From an uncultured Burkholderiaceae bacterium (GTDB taxonomy: Bacteria > Pseudomonadota > Gammaproteobacteria > Burkholderiales > Burkholderiaceae_B): 56,031 nucleotides of DNA. Both the position numbers and the translations under genes were made by a program. The DNA lies in contig CALBEY010000019.1 of the NCBI GenBank assembly GCA_937888805.1, positions 1 to 56,031 on the forward strand, read 5' to 3'. The notes under the pieces are model-generated. The model was not told the DNA's origin, did no database searches, and saw only the letters and a program-made list of their open reading frames with translations. This document shows positions 1 to 8,198 of the stretch, one piece after another; within the stretch, counting starts at the first letter, position 1; each line of letters starts with the position of its first letter.

Positions 1-88
1 AAGCCATATACAACACAAAGAGCCAACTGATGATGGCCAATAGCAGCAACAAAACAATCGCGAGTAGCGCCTGAAGGATCGTTCTCAT
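1..88 (-). CDS. tssM: TssM (IcmF-like) T6SS membrane-complex protein, first 29 codons only
   Basis: Only the N-terminus lies in the window. The visible residues (MRTILQALLAIVLLLLLAII, then SWLFVLYMA) form one strongly hydrophobic helix, as expected for the first transmembrane segment of TssM, the inner-membrane protein that links TssL to the TssJ lipoprotein. The ATG overlaps the tssL stop codon in an ATGA junction (85-88), so the two are probably translationally coupled. The assignment rests mainly on gene order (tssJ-K-L then this gene); the diagnostic domains lie beyond the left edge. Confidence 0.8.
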   Translation of the reverse strand, partial: MRTILQALLAIVLLLLLAIISWLFVLYMA

Positions 89-759
89 GGGTTCAACATC
101 TGTTTTATATCGTTAATCTTAAGTGACAAGTCATAGTGGAACAGCAGTCCTAGTGCGACGAGAGCCGCAATGGGCAGTGCCACACCGAGCAACCAAAGGC
201 GTCGACCATTAGACTGTTGACGGCGCTTTTGGCCGACATCTGATGTCACTCGGTAAGCTTCTGGAAACAGTTTTTTGTCTAAGGCGCCTTCGACAAAGAC
301 ACCTTGCGGGCGCAATAGCTTGTAATTGTCCAATCGCAACTGAACCAAAGCGGGATCGTTCGGATTTTGTGCAAAGCGGCCCAGAAAATTCATGCAAAGA
401 CACAATACGAAAATTTCTCTGAGGTCATTATCCTCAGGTGCCAATGCCTGTAACCGCTCAAAAAATTTCACCCCCGCCACTGTTGTGGCGAATAATTTGC
501 GAGTCAGCATAAAAGCTCGCCAGTCGTGGGTTTCACGCCATGCGGCTAAATTGGCCAACCTCTCATCACTCCAAGCCACAACTGGAAACAAGGCATCATT
601 AAAGCGCTCATGTGCGACCTCGTTGTTCAGCGCTTGCTCTCGGGCGCCTTGAATGAGCACTTGCAATTGATCATGCACTTGCTGAGCGTCAGGATTTGGC
701 TGACGCTCAATGCTTTTGACATACGCCATGAAGGGTATAAAAAGGGGTGACAATCCCAT
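85..759 (-). CDS. tssL: TssL (DotU/IcmH-like) T6SS inner-membrane protein
   Basis: This 224-residue protein matches the short DotU-type TssL: a helical cytoplasmic domain over roughly residues 20-170, then a single C-terminal transmembrane helix at about 188-209 (LWLLGVALPIAALVALGLLF) and a short periplasmic tail. It has no C-terminal peptidoglycan-binding OmpA extension, so cell-wall anchoring would need another protein. In the family, TssL connects the TssJLM membrane complex to the baseplate through TssK and TssE. The start at 759 has an AGAGG ribosome site six bases upstream and lies two bases after the tssK stop; the inner ATG at 729 has no such site. It overlaps tssM by four bases. Confidence 0.93.
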   Translation of the reverse strand: MGLSPLFIPFMAYVKSIERQPNPDAQQVHDQLQVLIQGAREQALNNEVAHERFNDALFPVVAWSDERLANLAAWRETHDWRAFMLTRKLFATTVAGVKFFERLQALAPEDNDLREIFVLCLCMNFLGRFAQNPNDPALVQLRLDNYKLLRPQGVFVEGALDKKLFPEAYRVTSDVGQKRRQQSNGRRLWLLGVALPIAALVALGLLFHYDLSLKINDIKQMLNP

Positions 760-761
760 GA

Positions 762-2150
762 CTAGCCTCTAGTAACCACGATTAATGCCCGCAAATCATC
801 GGGGGCGTCAGTCCAATACATGGCCATTGCACCCTCTGACTCAACCTGTTCCCATTGCGCACTGATTTGCTCGATGCGAAAGTATTTGGCGTCAGCTCGT
901 TTGGGTAGCCCCTGCGGTGGTCCAGAGAGCGCCATCAAGCCAAGGCCTGGTAATGCGTGGTCTATCAGCTGTGGTAGTACAGTTGTTGCTGCCAAACGAG
1001 AAGTTGCTTGAAACTCGGCGTCATCTAAATCGCGGATAGTCGCCGACTGCAGGACCAAAAAGAATCGATTGCGTGTCGCAAAAAACTCTTTTGGAATGTT
1101 GCCAGAAAAAATATCCCCGTTTTGCGCCATGACCACCCGCAGTTCGGGACCCACTGCCACATCTGACAACAACTGCGATAGCACTGATTTGGCTTTACCA
1201 AAACAATGACCCAAATCGCGGTGGTCGTAGCTCGGCAACCCGTCCTCTTGATCTGCACGCCGACCATATAAATCCAAACGCTGCGAAAACGTACTCATTT
1301 CACCCACACACACCCTCAACACACCGTAGACATCCCAAGGGTGAACGTTTTCTGCTTCGAGAATGTGCGTCAACATCGGTACTTGTCGGTTTAAGACCTG
1401 AACGGCTTGCATCATCATCAGAAAATTAGCGTCAGGGGTGTCCTGATTGTTATTGATCGGTGATTTGTATTCCTCCAATTGCCGAACACGTCCGAGCATG
1501 TCATCTCGAATATCGCGCACTACTGTTTTTAAGTAGTTCGATGCATTCAGTGCGTAGACCGCTGGCACTTGATCCACGACAACCCGCGCTTGGTCACCAT
1601 TACGTTCTAACTTGGCCACAAAAAACAAGTCGTAATCATCAAGCTTGGCAAGCTCATTTTCAAAAAAGACTTTGGTCACGTGTATGATCGTTGGGATCAG
1701 TGCATTGGCGCTGTTGCTGTACGCATCGCGTGACTCGTCTGGATTTGAGAGTGATGCAAATCTTGTTTGTACCGATTCAAATTCACCCTGTGAATCGACA
1801 ACAGTGACGTTCGGTACGGCGGGTGAAAACCGCCGAATACCCACGTAAACATTCAATGGCTCATCAACGTCCGTCCACACGCTATCGAAGGATCTCGGGG
1901 TGTGGATAGCGTTACCCGGAAACTCAAGGTAAGTCTGATCAGGCAGCAAAAGTTTGAATTGCCTGATATCAACCACACGATTGCTTAGGGCTTGTTCGGA
2001 AATTTGCAGTTCACCCAAACCCCAAGGGTAGGGGTTAGTCATTCTCATGATGGGCTCGCGACAAAATTGCTGATACATTTCCATGTGCTGAAAATGTTGC
2101 GGCTGTAAAAACAACCCTTGGTGCCAGAAAATGCTTTGTCTTGTATCCAT
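762..2150 (-). CDS. tssK: TssK T6SS baseplate protein
   Basis: This 462-residue protein is a full-length TssK. Its N-terminus (MDTRQSIFWHQGLFLQPQHF) carries the family signature in which W-H-x-G-x-F-L-x-P-Q-H-F is nearly invariant. TssK is a cytoplasmic trimer that docks the TssEFG-VgrG baseplate onto the TssJLM membrane complex; its C-terminal head binds the membrane proteins. The gene sits 13 bases after tssJ and 2 bases before tssL, which is the usual JKL(M) order and implies one transcript. Confidence 0.96.
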   Translation of the reverse strand: MDTRQSIFWHQGLFLQPQHFQHMEMYQQFCREPIMRMTNPYPWGLGELQISEQALSNRVVDIRQFKLLLPDQTYLEFPGNAIHTPRSFDSVWTDVDEPLNVYVGIRRFSPAVPNVTVVDSQGEFESVQTRFASLSNPDESRDAYSNSANALIPTIIHVTKVFFENELAKLDDYDLFFVAKLERNGDQARVVVDQVPAVYALNASNYLKTVVRDIRDDMLGRVRQLEEYKSPINNNQDTPDANFLMMMQAVQVLNRQVPMLTHILEAENVHPWDVYGVLRVCVGEMSTFSQRLDLYGRRADQEDGLPSYDHRDLGHCFGKAKSVLSQLLSDVAVGPELRVVMAQNGDIFSGNIPKEFFATRNRFFLVLQSATIRDLDDAEFQATSRLAATTVLPQLIDHALPGLGLMALSGPPQGLPKRADAKYFRIEQISAQWEQVESEGAMAMYWTDAPDDLRALIVVTRG

Positions 2151-2163
2151 TATCTTGAGGCCC

Positions 2164-2865
2164 TCATTGCCCTAACTTAATCACTGCGCTCGATTCTTGC
2201 GCCACTTGGTTCAATACCTCTGGAGACAACTCGACTTCCAACTTTTCATTACTTAACGGTACTGTTTCAAGCACCACTTTTTTGTCAGCGTCGTAAGTCA
2301 GACTCTTTGCATTAATGATTCGCTGGCTACCCAACACCATTTGTAAAGCCAGAATGGCAGGTTCAGCTGTGTAATCTTTCGAGATCAAACCAGTCGATTG
2401 AATATTCAAAGGAATCCGGTAATACCTTGCTGATCGAGCTGGGTCAAAAACGTAATAACCCGCCACAATACCAACATATTTTGCGTCTTGTACCCGGTCA
2501 ATCTTCAACAGCGTTCGCGTATCAGGCTGGATGACGTAACGGTCCAACTGCAAGACCGCTTTGGGCAGCGTTCCCGTTGCCAACGCATGGCTTATCGCAT
2601 TAGGATCACCCATAAGTTTGACAAAAACCTTCTCGTCGTCGACTTGCCACACCCCAAGCACCAGCGAATGTGAACGATTGGCATAGAAATTAAGGTCTGT
2701 TTGCGCTGCCAACTCGAGCCAAACACCTTCTTTCTCAAAAGACCAACTGACCTTGGCTTTTGCCTGGTCTGTTTTTTCTTCCGTGGATTTTCCACCCAAT
2801 GAAGAACAGCCACCGATGGATATCGCCATGGCAAACACAACAAGTAAACGGCTGATTAAATGCAT
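2164..2865 (-). CDS. tssJ: TssJ T6SS outer-membrane lipoprotein
   Basis: The start at 2865 gives a 233-residue protein with a lipoprotein signal peptide, MHLISRLLVVFAMAISIGGC, in which Cys20 would be acylated. Ser at +2 fits sorting to the outer membrane by the Lol system. A longer frame reading back to 2907 would spoil this signal peptide, so the inner ATG was chosen. The mature region is beta-rich, as in the transthyretin-like TssJ fold, but at about 210 residues it is longer than many TssJ proteins; the extra C-terminal segment (from roughly residue 150) has no assigned role. TssJ anchors TssM to the outer membrane. It is first in the tssJKL(M) run and divergent from the secreted Gly-rich gene. 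Confidence 0.85.
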   Translation of the reverse strand: MHLISRLLVVFAMAISIGGCSSLGGKSTEEKTDQAKAKVSWSFEKEGVWLELAAQTDLNFYANRSHSLVLGVWQVDDEKVFVKLMGDPNAISHALATGTLPKAVLQLDRYVIQPDTRTLLKIDRVQDAKYVGIVAGYYVFDPARSARYYRIPLNIQSTGLISKDYTAEPAILALQMVLGSQRIINAKSLTYDADKKVVLETVPLSNEKLEVELSPEVLNQVAQESSAVIKLGQ

Positions 2866-2952
2866 ACTTTCAAACCACCACAGTAAAGCACAAGGTTGTA
2901 TTATCAAGTGAAAACCAGTTCGGTCGGCATAAATATTCTTGCGAGCTTTTCA

Positions 2953-3696
2953 ATGCCTTCATTGTTCCAGAATCCCCGTTTTACGACTTGCGTCGCATTG
3001 TTAGTCTGTGCGGCACCACTGCCGGCCTATTCACAAGCACCTGTCGGTCGTGTGGTGTCTGTTACTCAGGAAATCTTCACCCAACAATCTCGTCCAAAGG
3101 TCTGCTGGCAGACCATCGTTACCGCACGCGACAAAGCACTTCGCGAACAAAAAAACACACCTTGGCTAACCAAGTACTGGCAACCTATCCTAGGTGCCGC
3201 AATGGGCGCACCCATTGCCTACTCACTGACCACCCACTATGGCGCCGACAGCCAAAAATGGATCTGGCCCACTGTTGCCGGCGGTGCCATCGTTGGCGCT
3301 GCTGCTGGCCCTGGCGCCACTGCCGGCGGCTACGGTCTCGCAAGCCTTGCCTACGCCATTTGGCCAACATCACTGGCTCTAACCATAGGCTTTGGCTTAG
3401 CGGGCAGCATCTTGGGTGACTTAGTCTGGAAAATGATCTTTCCACCTGACCCAAAAATACCCGAAGCCCCAAAACCTGGAAAGTACCTGGCTGAACAAGT
3501 CTTCTTCCTAGAAACCGCCTGCACCATAGAAACCAAAACCACACGCACTGCCTCAGGCTACCTCGTTAAGTACATCCACCAGGGCAAGACTCAAACCGCA
3601 CGGGTTAAATACTTTCCAGGTCGTGAAATAATTCTAGCCAGTGACGGTAAACCACTAGATGAGCTACCCCTCTCCAAAAGCATTACCCAAAAATAA
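2953..3696 (+). CDS. Predicted secreted Gly-rich hydrophobic protein, T6SS-linked, function unknown
   Basis: I do not recognise this 247-residue protein. The start at 2953 gives a good signal peptide (positive PRF near residue 9, hydrophobic core, cleavage near AYSQA at about 25-29). Residues about 75-160 form a run of Gly/Ala-rich hydrophobic segments, including AGGAIVGAAAGPGATAGGYG and a following stretch with GFGLAGSILG, resembling glycine-zipper segments that pack in membranes. The last 75 residues look like a small polar beta domain with two Cys-containing strands. It is the only plus-strand gene inside the left T6SS block, lies divergent from tssJ, and its 3' end overlaps that of the PAAR-like gene by 14 bases. 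Candidate roles are a membrane-active effector, a periplasmic immunity protein or an envelope accessory factor; the sequence does not decide between them. Confidence 0.7.
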   Translation: MPSLFQNPRFTTCVALLVCAAPLPAYSQAPVGRVVSVTQEIFTQQSRPKVCWQTIVTARDKALREQKNTPWLTKYWQPILGAAMGAPIAYSLTTHYGADSQKWIWPTVAGGAIVGAAAGPGATAGGYGLASLAYAIWPTSLALTIGFGLAGSILGDLVWKMIFPPDPKIPEAPKPGKYLAEQVFFLETACTIETKTTRTASGYLVKYIHQGKTQTARVKYFPGREIILASDGKPLDELPLSKSITQK

Positions 3697-4075
3697 CCAA
3701 GGCCTGACTTGGCGTCATCATGGATCCAAAACAATTGCCCTTATTGGATTTGGCTGGGTCCATCATGCGCACTGCTGGCTTGCCTTTAAGCGTGACTTTC
3801 ATACTGCCGCTGGTGAACTGACACTCGCCAATGAATGAGCCTGAAACAACCCCACCGGCCACACCCGGCTCATCGGCCATGCTGACCGAAATCTTTGAAT
3901 CAAGGTTTAACGATGGGCAACCCATCACCAACACTTGCGTCACTGTTGGCATGGCCATCATCGTCATGGCCATGTTGACGTAGGGAATGGGGATCGGTGG
4001 CGCGGGCGGCGCCGGTGTTTTACACACATCGGGCAAACACATCACTTCACCAGTTTGTATCGTTGCTGCAAACAT
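3683..4075 (-). CDS. DUF4150 PAAR-like spike-tip protein
   Basis: This 130-residue protein matches the DUF4150 (PAAR-like) family: it opens MFAATIQTGEVMCLPDVCKT, followed by the proline-rich PAPPAPPIPIPYVN segment and a central GCPSLN motif typical of these compact beta proteins. PAAR proteins cap the VgrG spike and often carry or recruit effectors; this one has no C-terminal toxin extension. ATG at 4075 is preferred over one at 4114 because an AGGGGAG ribosome site lies about seven bases upstream and because the family starts at this Met. It lies 13 bases after the DUF3540 gene, with which DUF4150 commonly travels. Its 3' end overlaps the convergent secreted Gly-rich gene. Confidence 0.85.
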   Translation of the reverse strand: MFAATIQTGEVMCLPDVCKTPAPPAPPIPIPYVNMAMTMMAMPTVTQVLVMGCPSLNLDSKISVSMADEPGVAGGVVSGSFIGECQFTSGSMKVTLKGKPAVRMMDPAKSNKGNCFGSMMTPSQALVIFG

Positions 4076-4088
4076 CTGTTCTCCCCTG

Positions 4089-4751
4089 TTAACCCAAATC
4101 GATTTTTTTGCCATCGATACGAACGTATCCCTGGGCCCTTACTGTCACGTGTTCAGCCTCAACTTTGTGCTGCCCGTCGACCAACAAACGGCTGCGACCA
4201 GCCTGCACTTCATCTAGGCCATCGACTTTTCGCCAACTGCTTTTGATACGTGAAATAGCTGTGCCAATGTGACTGGTCAACGAAGTGGCAACCAAAGAAG
4301 CCCGAACCACATGCGACTCCATGGATTCGGACCAACTTTTCCAGTGCGATACCCGCACAGTCGCTGCGGCCGCATTCATTTCAAGATGTGGCGCAACCAA
4401 ACTGATCGACTGCTGACCCTTGAGGGCAATTTGACGAGCCTCAATATCTAAGCCATTGAGTGAACTGTTCAAGGTCACCCCACCAGGCAGTTTCACCGCG
4501 GCTTGATCTTCCTTCGCGCTTTGCAATACAGCGGTGATATAGCCCACCTTGTTTTCACCACAATCACAAATCAGTACCAGATCACCCAGTTGCGGCTCAA
4601 CCAGACAACTGGCGGCACGCTTTAAACGCGGCGCAGCCGCCTCTTGCACAAAGAACCAGCGATCAGCGCGCCCGGTGATTGTCGCCGTGCGCAGACTGAT
4701 CAGCGGTTCTGCGGTTACTAAATTGTTGCTTGGGTAGGGTTTTGTCATCAT
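4089..4751 (-). CDS. DUF3540 protein, T6SS spike accessory
   Basis: This 220-residue protein resembles the DUF3540 family found next to DUF4150 and DUF2169 genes in T6SS clusters. Residues about 45-80 look like a small beta-barrel (LVEPQLGDLVLICDCGENKV); residues 85-130 form short alternating strands like the VgrG beta-solenoid (ARQIALKGQQSISLVAPHLE); a helical segment follows; the end, VRIDGKKIDLG, is the closing strand style of DUF2345/VgrG needles. This supports a spike-related structural role, which is inferred rather than known. Two ATG codons stand in tandem at 4751 and 4748 after an AGGAT site. It is co-directional with the pentapeptide gene, 41 bases away. Confidence 0.82.
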   Translation of the reverse strand: MMTKPYPSNNLVTAEPLISLRTATITGRADRWFFVQEAAAPRLKRAASCLVEPQLGDLVLICDCGENKVGYITAVLQSAKEDQAAVKLPGGVTLNSSLNGLDIEARQIALKGQQSISLVAPHLEMNAAAATVRVSHWKSWSESMESHVVRASLVATSLTSHIGTAISRIKSSWRKVDGLDEVQAGRSRLLVDGQHKVEAEHVTVRAQGYVRIDGKKIDLG

Positions 4752-4792
4752 CTAAACATCCTGTTTTTGATTCGTCATGAGTGTCTAACAAA

Positions 4793-5839
4793 TCACCGTG
4801 GCACCTGCCACAAATCTGCTTTGGTCCTGAGTGCGTCTTCTTTCAGGCTATCGACAAAAGTTGCGCCCAACCACAAGGTCTTTAATTCAGAAAGGCCATA
4901 CAAATGACAGGCTTTAAATTGCGTCTCAGCAAAATCACTGCCATCTAACTTCGCCTTTGACAAATCGCAAAACCGAAAACGGCTTTTGGTGAAAATCGCT
5001 TGTGTGATGTCAGCGTCTTTAAAAACAGTGTGTTTGTACTGGCTATCGGCGGCATTCACGTGTTTCAGTTGTGCCCCGGCGCAATCGACCTGATCGAATT
5101 GCGCGCCACTAAAATTGGAGCCTGTTAGGTCAGCCATCGAAAAAACAATCGCTGACAGCACGGCGCCAGAGAAGTCCGCTTGACCCAACTTGGCCTGCGT
5201 GAAATTCACCTGACTCAACACCAAACCTGAAAAATTAGCTGCTGTTAAATCTGCCTTGTTAAACAAAGTCATGTTCAACTGGCAACCTGTAAAAGACTGG
5301 CCCTTGAGCCCTGCATCGGCCAAGTAGCACTGCGTCATGTCAGTGTCTCGAAAAACGGCCGTTCCTAGCTCACTACCTTGAAAGGTCGCGCGACTCAGAT
5401 TGGCACCCGAAAAATCTGTCGACTTGAAAGAGCCTTTGGTGGCACTGGCCCGCTCAAGCGATGCCGCTGTCAACTGCGCTTGATCAAACTGGCAATCGTC
5501 TAGCAACGCCGAATACCAACTCGAGCCCGAAGCCGCCACACTTGAAAAATCGACCCCTTTGGCTTGCACCTCGATGAATTGTGCACCCGTTAGTACAGCG
5601 TTGGAAAATGAGGTGCTTTGTATGTTTGACGCTCGCCAAGTCGATGCTGTCAACGTCGCACCTGAAAAATCACAGCCCTCGATGTCACAACCCACGAAGT
5701 CACAATGGCTCAAATCAGCCCGAGAAAAGCTTACCTTGTTCAAGCGCAACCCAGCAAAGGATTCGCCGGCCAAGTTTTGGCCGGCGAAATCCACAGAGTC
5801 AATGCCAGCGTCAATCACGTGGTCTCGCCAATTAGACAT
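4793..5839 (-). CDS. Pentapeptide-repeat protein
   Basis: Almost the whole 348-residue protein is pentapeptide repeats of the A(D/N)LSx type, for example ADLSHCDFVG and ADLTGSNFSG, from about residue 15 to 320. Such repeats fold as a right-handed four-sided beta-helix. Only a short N-terminal leader (MSNWRDHVIDAGI) and a C-terminal tail with ALRTKADLWQVPR fall outside. The ATG at 5839 lies inside the 3' end of the DUF2169 gene, overlapping it by eight bases, with a GGGG-containing site upstream; a TTG at 5851 is an alternative. It resembles the C-terminal half of its neighbour, so one may derive from the other. Its function is unknown; position suggests a part in spike loading. Confidence 0.85.
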   Translation of the reverse strand: MSNWRDHVIDAGIDSVDFAGQNLAGESFAGLRLNKVSFSRADLSHCDFVGCDIEGCDFSGATLTASTWRASNIQSTSFSNAVLTGAQFIEVQAKGVDFSSVAASGSSWYSALLDDCQFDQAQLTAASLERASATKGSFKSTDFSGANLSRATFQGSELGTAVFRDTDMTQCYLADAGLKGQSFTGCQLNMTLFNKADLTAANFSGLVLSQVNFTQAKLGQADFSGAVLSAIVFSMADLTGSNFSGAQFDQVDCAGAQLKHVNAADSQYKHTVFKDADITQAIFTKSRFRFCDLSKAKLDGSDFAETQFKACHLYGLSELKTLWLGATFVDSLKEDALRTKADLWQVPR

Positions 5840-8198
5840 TGTTTGCCCCAATGCGTGCTGCCAAAATTGTGCGTGCGATGTACGCGTTTTCTAACTGCAC
5901 ATTCAAAAAAACCGTGTCTAAAAAATTGGCCCCATAAAAGTTGCACGAATTCAAACAGGTATTGGTCAATTTGGTCTGCGCAAACGAGGCTTCCATCCAA
6001 TTACTTTTTGAGAAGTCCGAATCAGATACGGTGGCCTTATCAAAGCTTGATTGCTTAGCCACCGCACCGCGCATCGTGACCATCGACATTTGCGTCTGGG
6101 AAAAATTAGCGCCTTGTGCCCTGATGTTGTCGAAATTTGAACCCGACAAATTGGCGCCAATCCAGCAAGCGCGAGTCATACAAGCACCCGTAAAATTAAC
6201 CGCTGTGGCCTGAGTTCCCTTATCAGCGCTACTATCGGCCAGATCAGCCCCTTCAAAGTTGGCTTTGTGTAATTTTGCGCAAGAGAAAAAAGCCCCAATA
6301 CAACTGGCATGAGACATCCCAACCCCAGTTAAGTCAGCGCCAGAGAAATTGGCCTCAACCAATTTGGCACCGGTTAGGTCCGCCTGAGCCAAATGAGCCC
6401 CCGTGAAATCGGCTTTGTTGGCTGAAACGCCCTTTAAGCTCGCGTGTCGCAATTGCGCACCCGCAAAGTTACCGCCCGACATCTCCAAACGTTCAAGCAC
6501 CGCATCGCCAAAAGACGCCACGGCACAATCGGCTCGAAGCAAGCTGGCATCTGACAAATTAGCGCCATGAAATTGAGCCCCACTTAAGCTCGCCATCACA
6601 AAACTGGCCCTTGAAAGATCTGCGGCTGAAAAATTGGCCTCGGTTAAGACGGTTCGATCAAAAGTCGCACCACACAAAACGCTGCCAACGAAATTGGCAC
6701 CAATTAACACGGCACCAGAAAAGTCCATGCCCGATAAATCCAATCCCGAAAGATCAGCGTGTGCGAGCATCAGGTCACAACAATCCGCGCCTGCCTGTTG
6801 TTGCTGCAAAACCGCATTTCGCGCCAAGCGTGCGGTGGCCGCATCGCTTAAGGCAGCCACTATTTGATCGCTGCCATCCGGTTCGGCTTGCACAGCCGAC
6901 TGCGCAAAGGCTTCGATGCGATCAAAAAACCCACCAACCCCACCTGCTGTTTGTTCAATCAGTAGGGCCAACTCACGGGTCTGCGGGTTACTTTTAAGTG
7001 ATGCCAAAATTTGAGCCTGAGTCATGCCTGACTGCGACATGTGTTGAACAAATCGTTGTCTTTGTGTGTCAAGCTCAGTCAAGAGAACTGTCAATGTTTT
7101 CTTTTCTTGATCAGCACTCGGGGCAAGACTTTCAGGTGGCGTTTTCTCATCGGTGGGATCCTCATTGAGCCTGGCTTTAAAGCTCAACAAGAAGCCCTGT
7201 GCCGCTGCGGGCGTGTTGTCAAGTGACTCGAGCTCAGCATAAAGCGCCGCAACGTCTTTTCCCTCAGGATCATCAACTTCAATGACGGACCGATAAAGCG
7301 CTATCCCAGCCTGTTGATCCGGCATCAAAAAGACCGACTCTAGGCGTGTTTTCGTTTCACCGAAGTGTTGCTCGCCTTGAGCATCGAGCACCAAACCAAA
7401 GACCCGCGCCCGACAATTGGGCAACGCGCCTTTTAGAACAGCGTATTTGGGGTGCATGTTTTGCACCACCACTGTCTCCGTGCCCTGCCAATAACCGTCA
7501 GCGAGACGCTGGTCCTCGGGCGCGGCTTGAAAAAAAGTGAAATCAGTTGTCGTGGGCAGGTGTGGCCAACGGGTCTTCACCCATTCATCGTCAAAAAGAC
7601 CCAAGTACTGGGTGCGTTGTGGCATGTCAGGGTAATAAGGCCAAAATCCCGCCACACTGGCGGTATCTCGGGGCGAGCGCATCAATGCGCTTGGCAGTTC
7701 CACATTGGGTAAGGGGTGAATTGATTGGCCAGCCGCATTTTGCATGGCAACTGCCGCTTTTCCGTAGGGGTTTAATGGGTAGGACTCACCACCATAAGCT
7801 GTTTGCGGTGAAATCGGCATGCGGACAAATGGTGTGGCAGAAGTCACCCCACCACCCGGCGTGAAGAAGCGCTCACCAAAGACGGCCAGCTGCTTGGTCA
7901 TCGCACCAACCGTAACCGCTGCTGATAGCGGCTGTTGCGCCTGAGCATCACGCAGATAGCCTGCACCAAACACCATATACTCACCGCGCAACTTCGGCCA
8001 GCCTTCGTCGAAAACCGCATAACCTTTCACCGCTGGTGTGATGATGTCCCAAACACCGGGGACCACCGCCGACTCAGATTCACCCTCAGGGTGCAGCCCA
8101 AATCGAACCAGCAAAGCAACAGACAACGCGTACTTACCTGGCGCCAAAGAAAAGGCGCGGTAAGTGATCTCGGTGTCAGGTGCGGTAAAAATCTTCAC
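5832..8198 (-). CDS. DUF2169 domain protein with C-terminal pentapeptide repeats
   Basis: This 788-residue protein has two parts. Residues about 15-310 match the DUF2169 family (MKIFTAPDTEITYRAFSLAP at the start, then GYAVFDEGWPKLRGEYMVFG and a segment around QTAYGGESYPLNPYGKA). Residues about 340-445 are a charged helical linker. From about residue 475 to 780 run pentapeptide repeats such as ADLSGLDLSGMDFSGAVLIG. DUF2169 proteins are recurrent partners of VgrG and PAAR-like genes and are suspected adaptors for cargo loading; that role is family knowledge and is not shown here. Its ATG overlaps the stop of the Ser-rich gene (ATGA, 8195-8198), so expression is probably coupled. Confidence 0.88.
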   Translation of the reverse strand: MKIFTAPDTEITYRAFSLAPGKYALSVALLVRFGLHPEGESESAVVPGVWDIITPAVKGYAVFDEGWPKLRGEYMVFGAGYLRDAQAQQPLSAAVTVGAMTKQLAVFGERFFTPGGGVTSATPFVRMPISPQTAYGGESYPLNPYGKAAVAMQNAAGQSIHPLPNVELPSALMRSPRDTASVAGFWPYYPDMPQRTQYLGLFDDEWVKTRWPHLPTTTDFTFFQAAPEDQRLADGYWQGTETVVVQNMHPKYAVLKGALPNCRARVFGLVLDAQGEQHFGETKTRLESVFLMPDQQAGIALYRSVIEVDDPEGKDVAALYAELESLDNTPAAAQGFLLSFKARLNEDPTDEKTPPESLAPSADQEKKTLTVLLTELDTQRQRFVQHMSQSGMTQAQILASLKSNPQTRELALLIEQTAGGVGGFFDRIEAFAQSAVQAEPDGSDQIVAALSDAATARLARNAVLQQQQAGADCCDLMLAHADLSGLDLSGMDFSGAVLIGANFVGSVLCGATFDRTVLTEANFSAADLSRASFVMASLSGAQFHGANLSDASLLRADCAVASFGDAVLERLEMSGGNFAGAQLRHASLKGVSANKADFTGAHLAQADLTGAKLVEANFSGADLTGVGMSHASCIGAFFSCAKLHKANFEGADLADSSADKGTQATAVNFTGACMTRACWIGANLSGSNFDNIRAQGANFSQTQMSMVTMRGAVAKQSSFDKATVSDSDFSKSNWMEASFAQTKLTNTCLNSCNFYGANFLDTVFLNVQLENAYIARTILAARIGANNV

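Noticed and set aside
5559..6213. Overlapping plus-strand frames opposite the pentapeptide genes
   Set aside because: They arise from the repetitive codons on the other strand; no ribosome sites or protein-like features.
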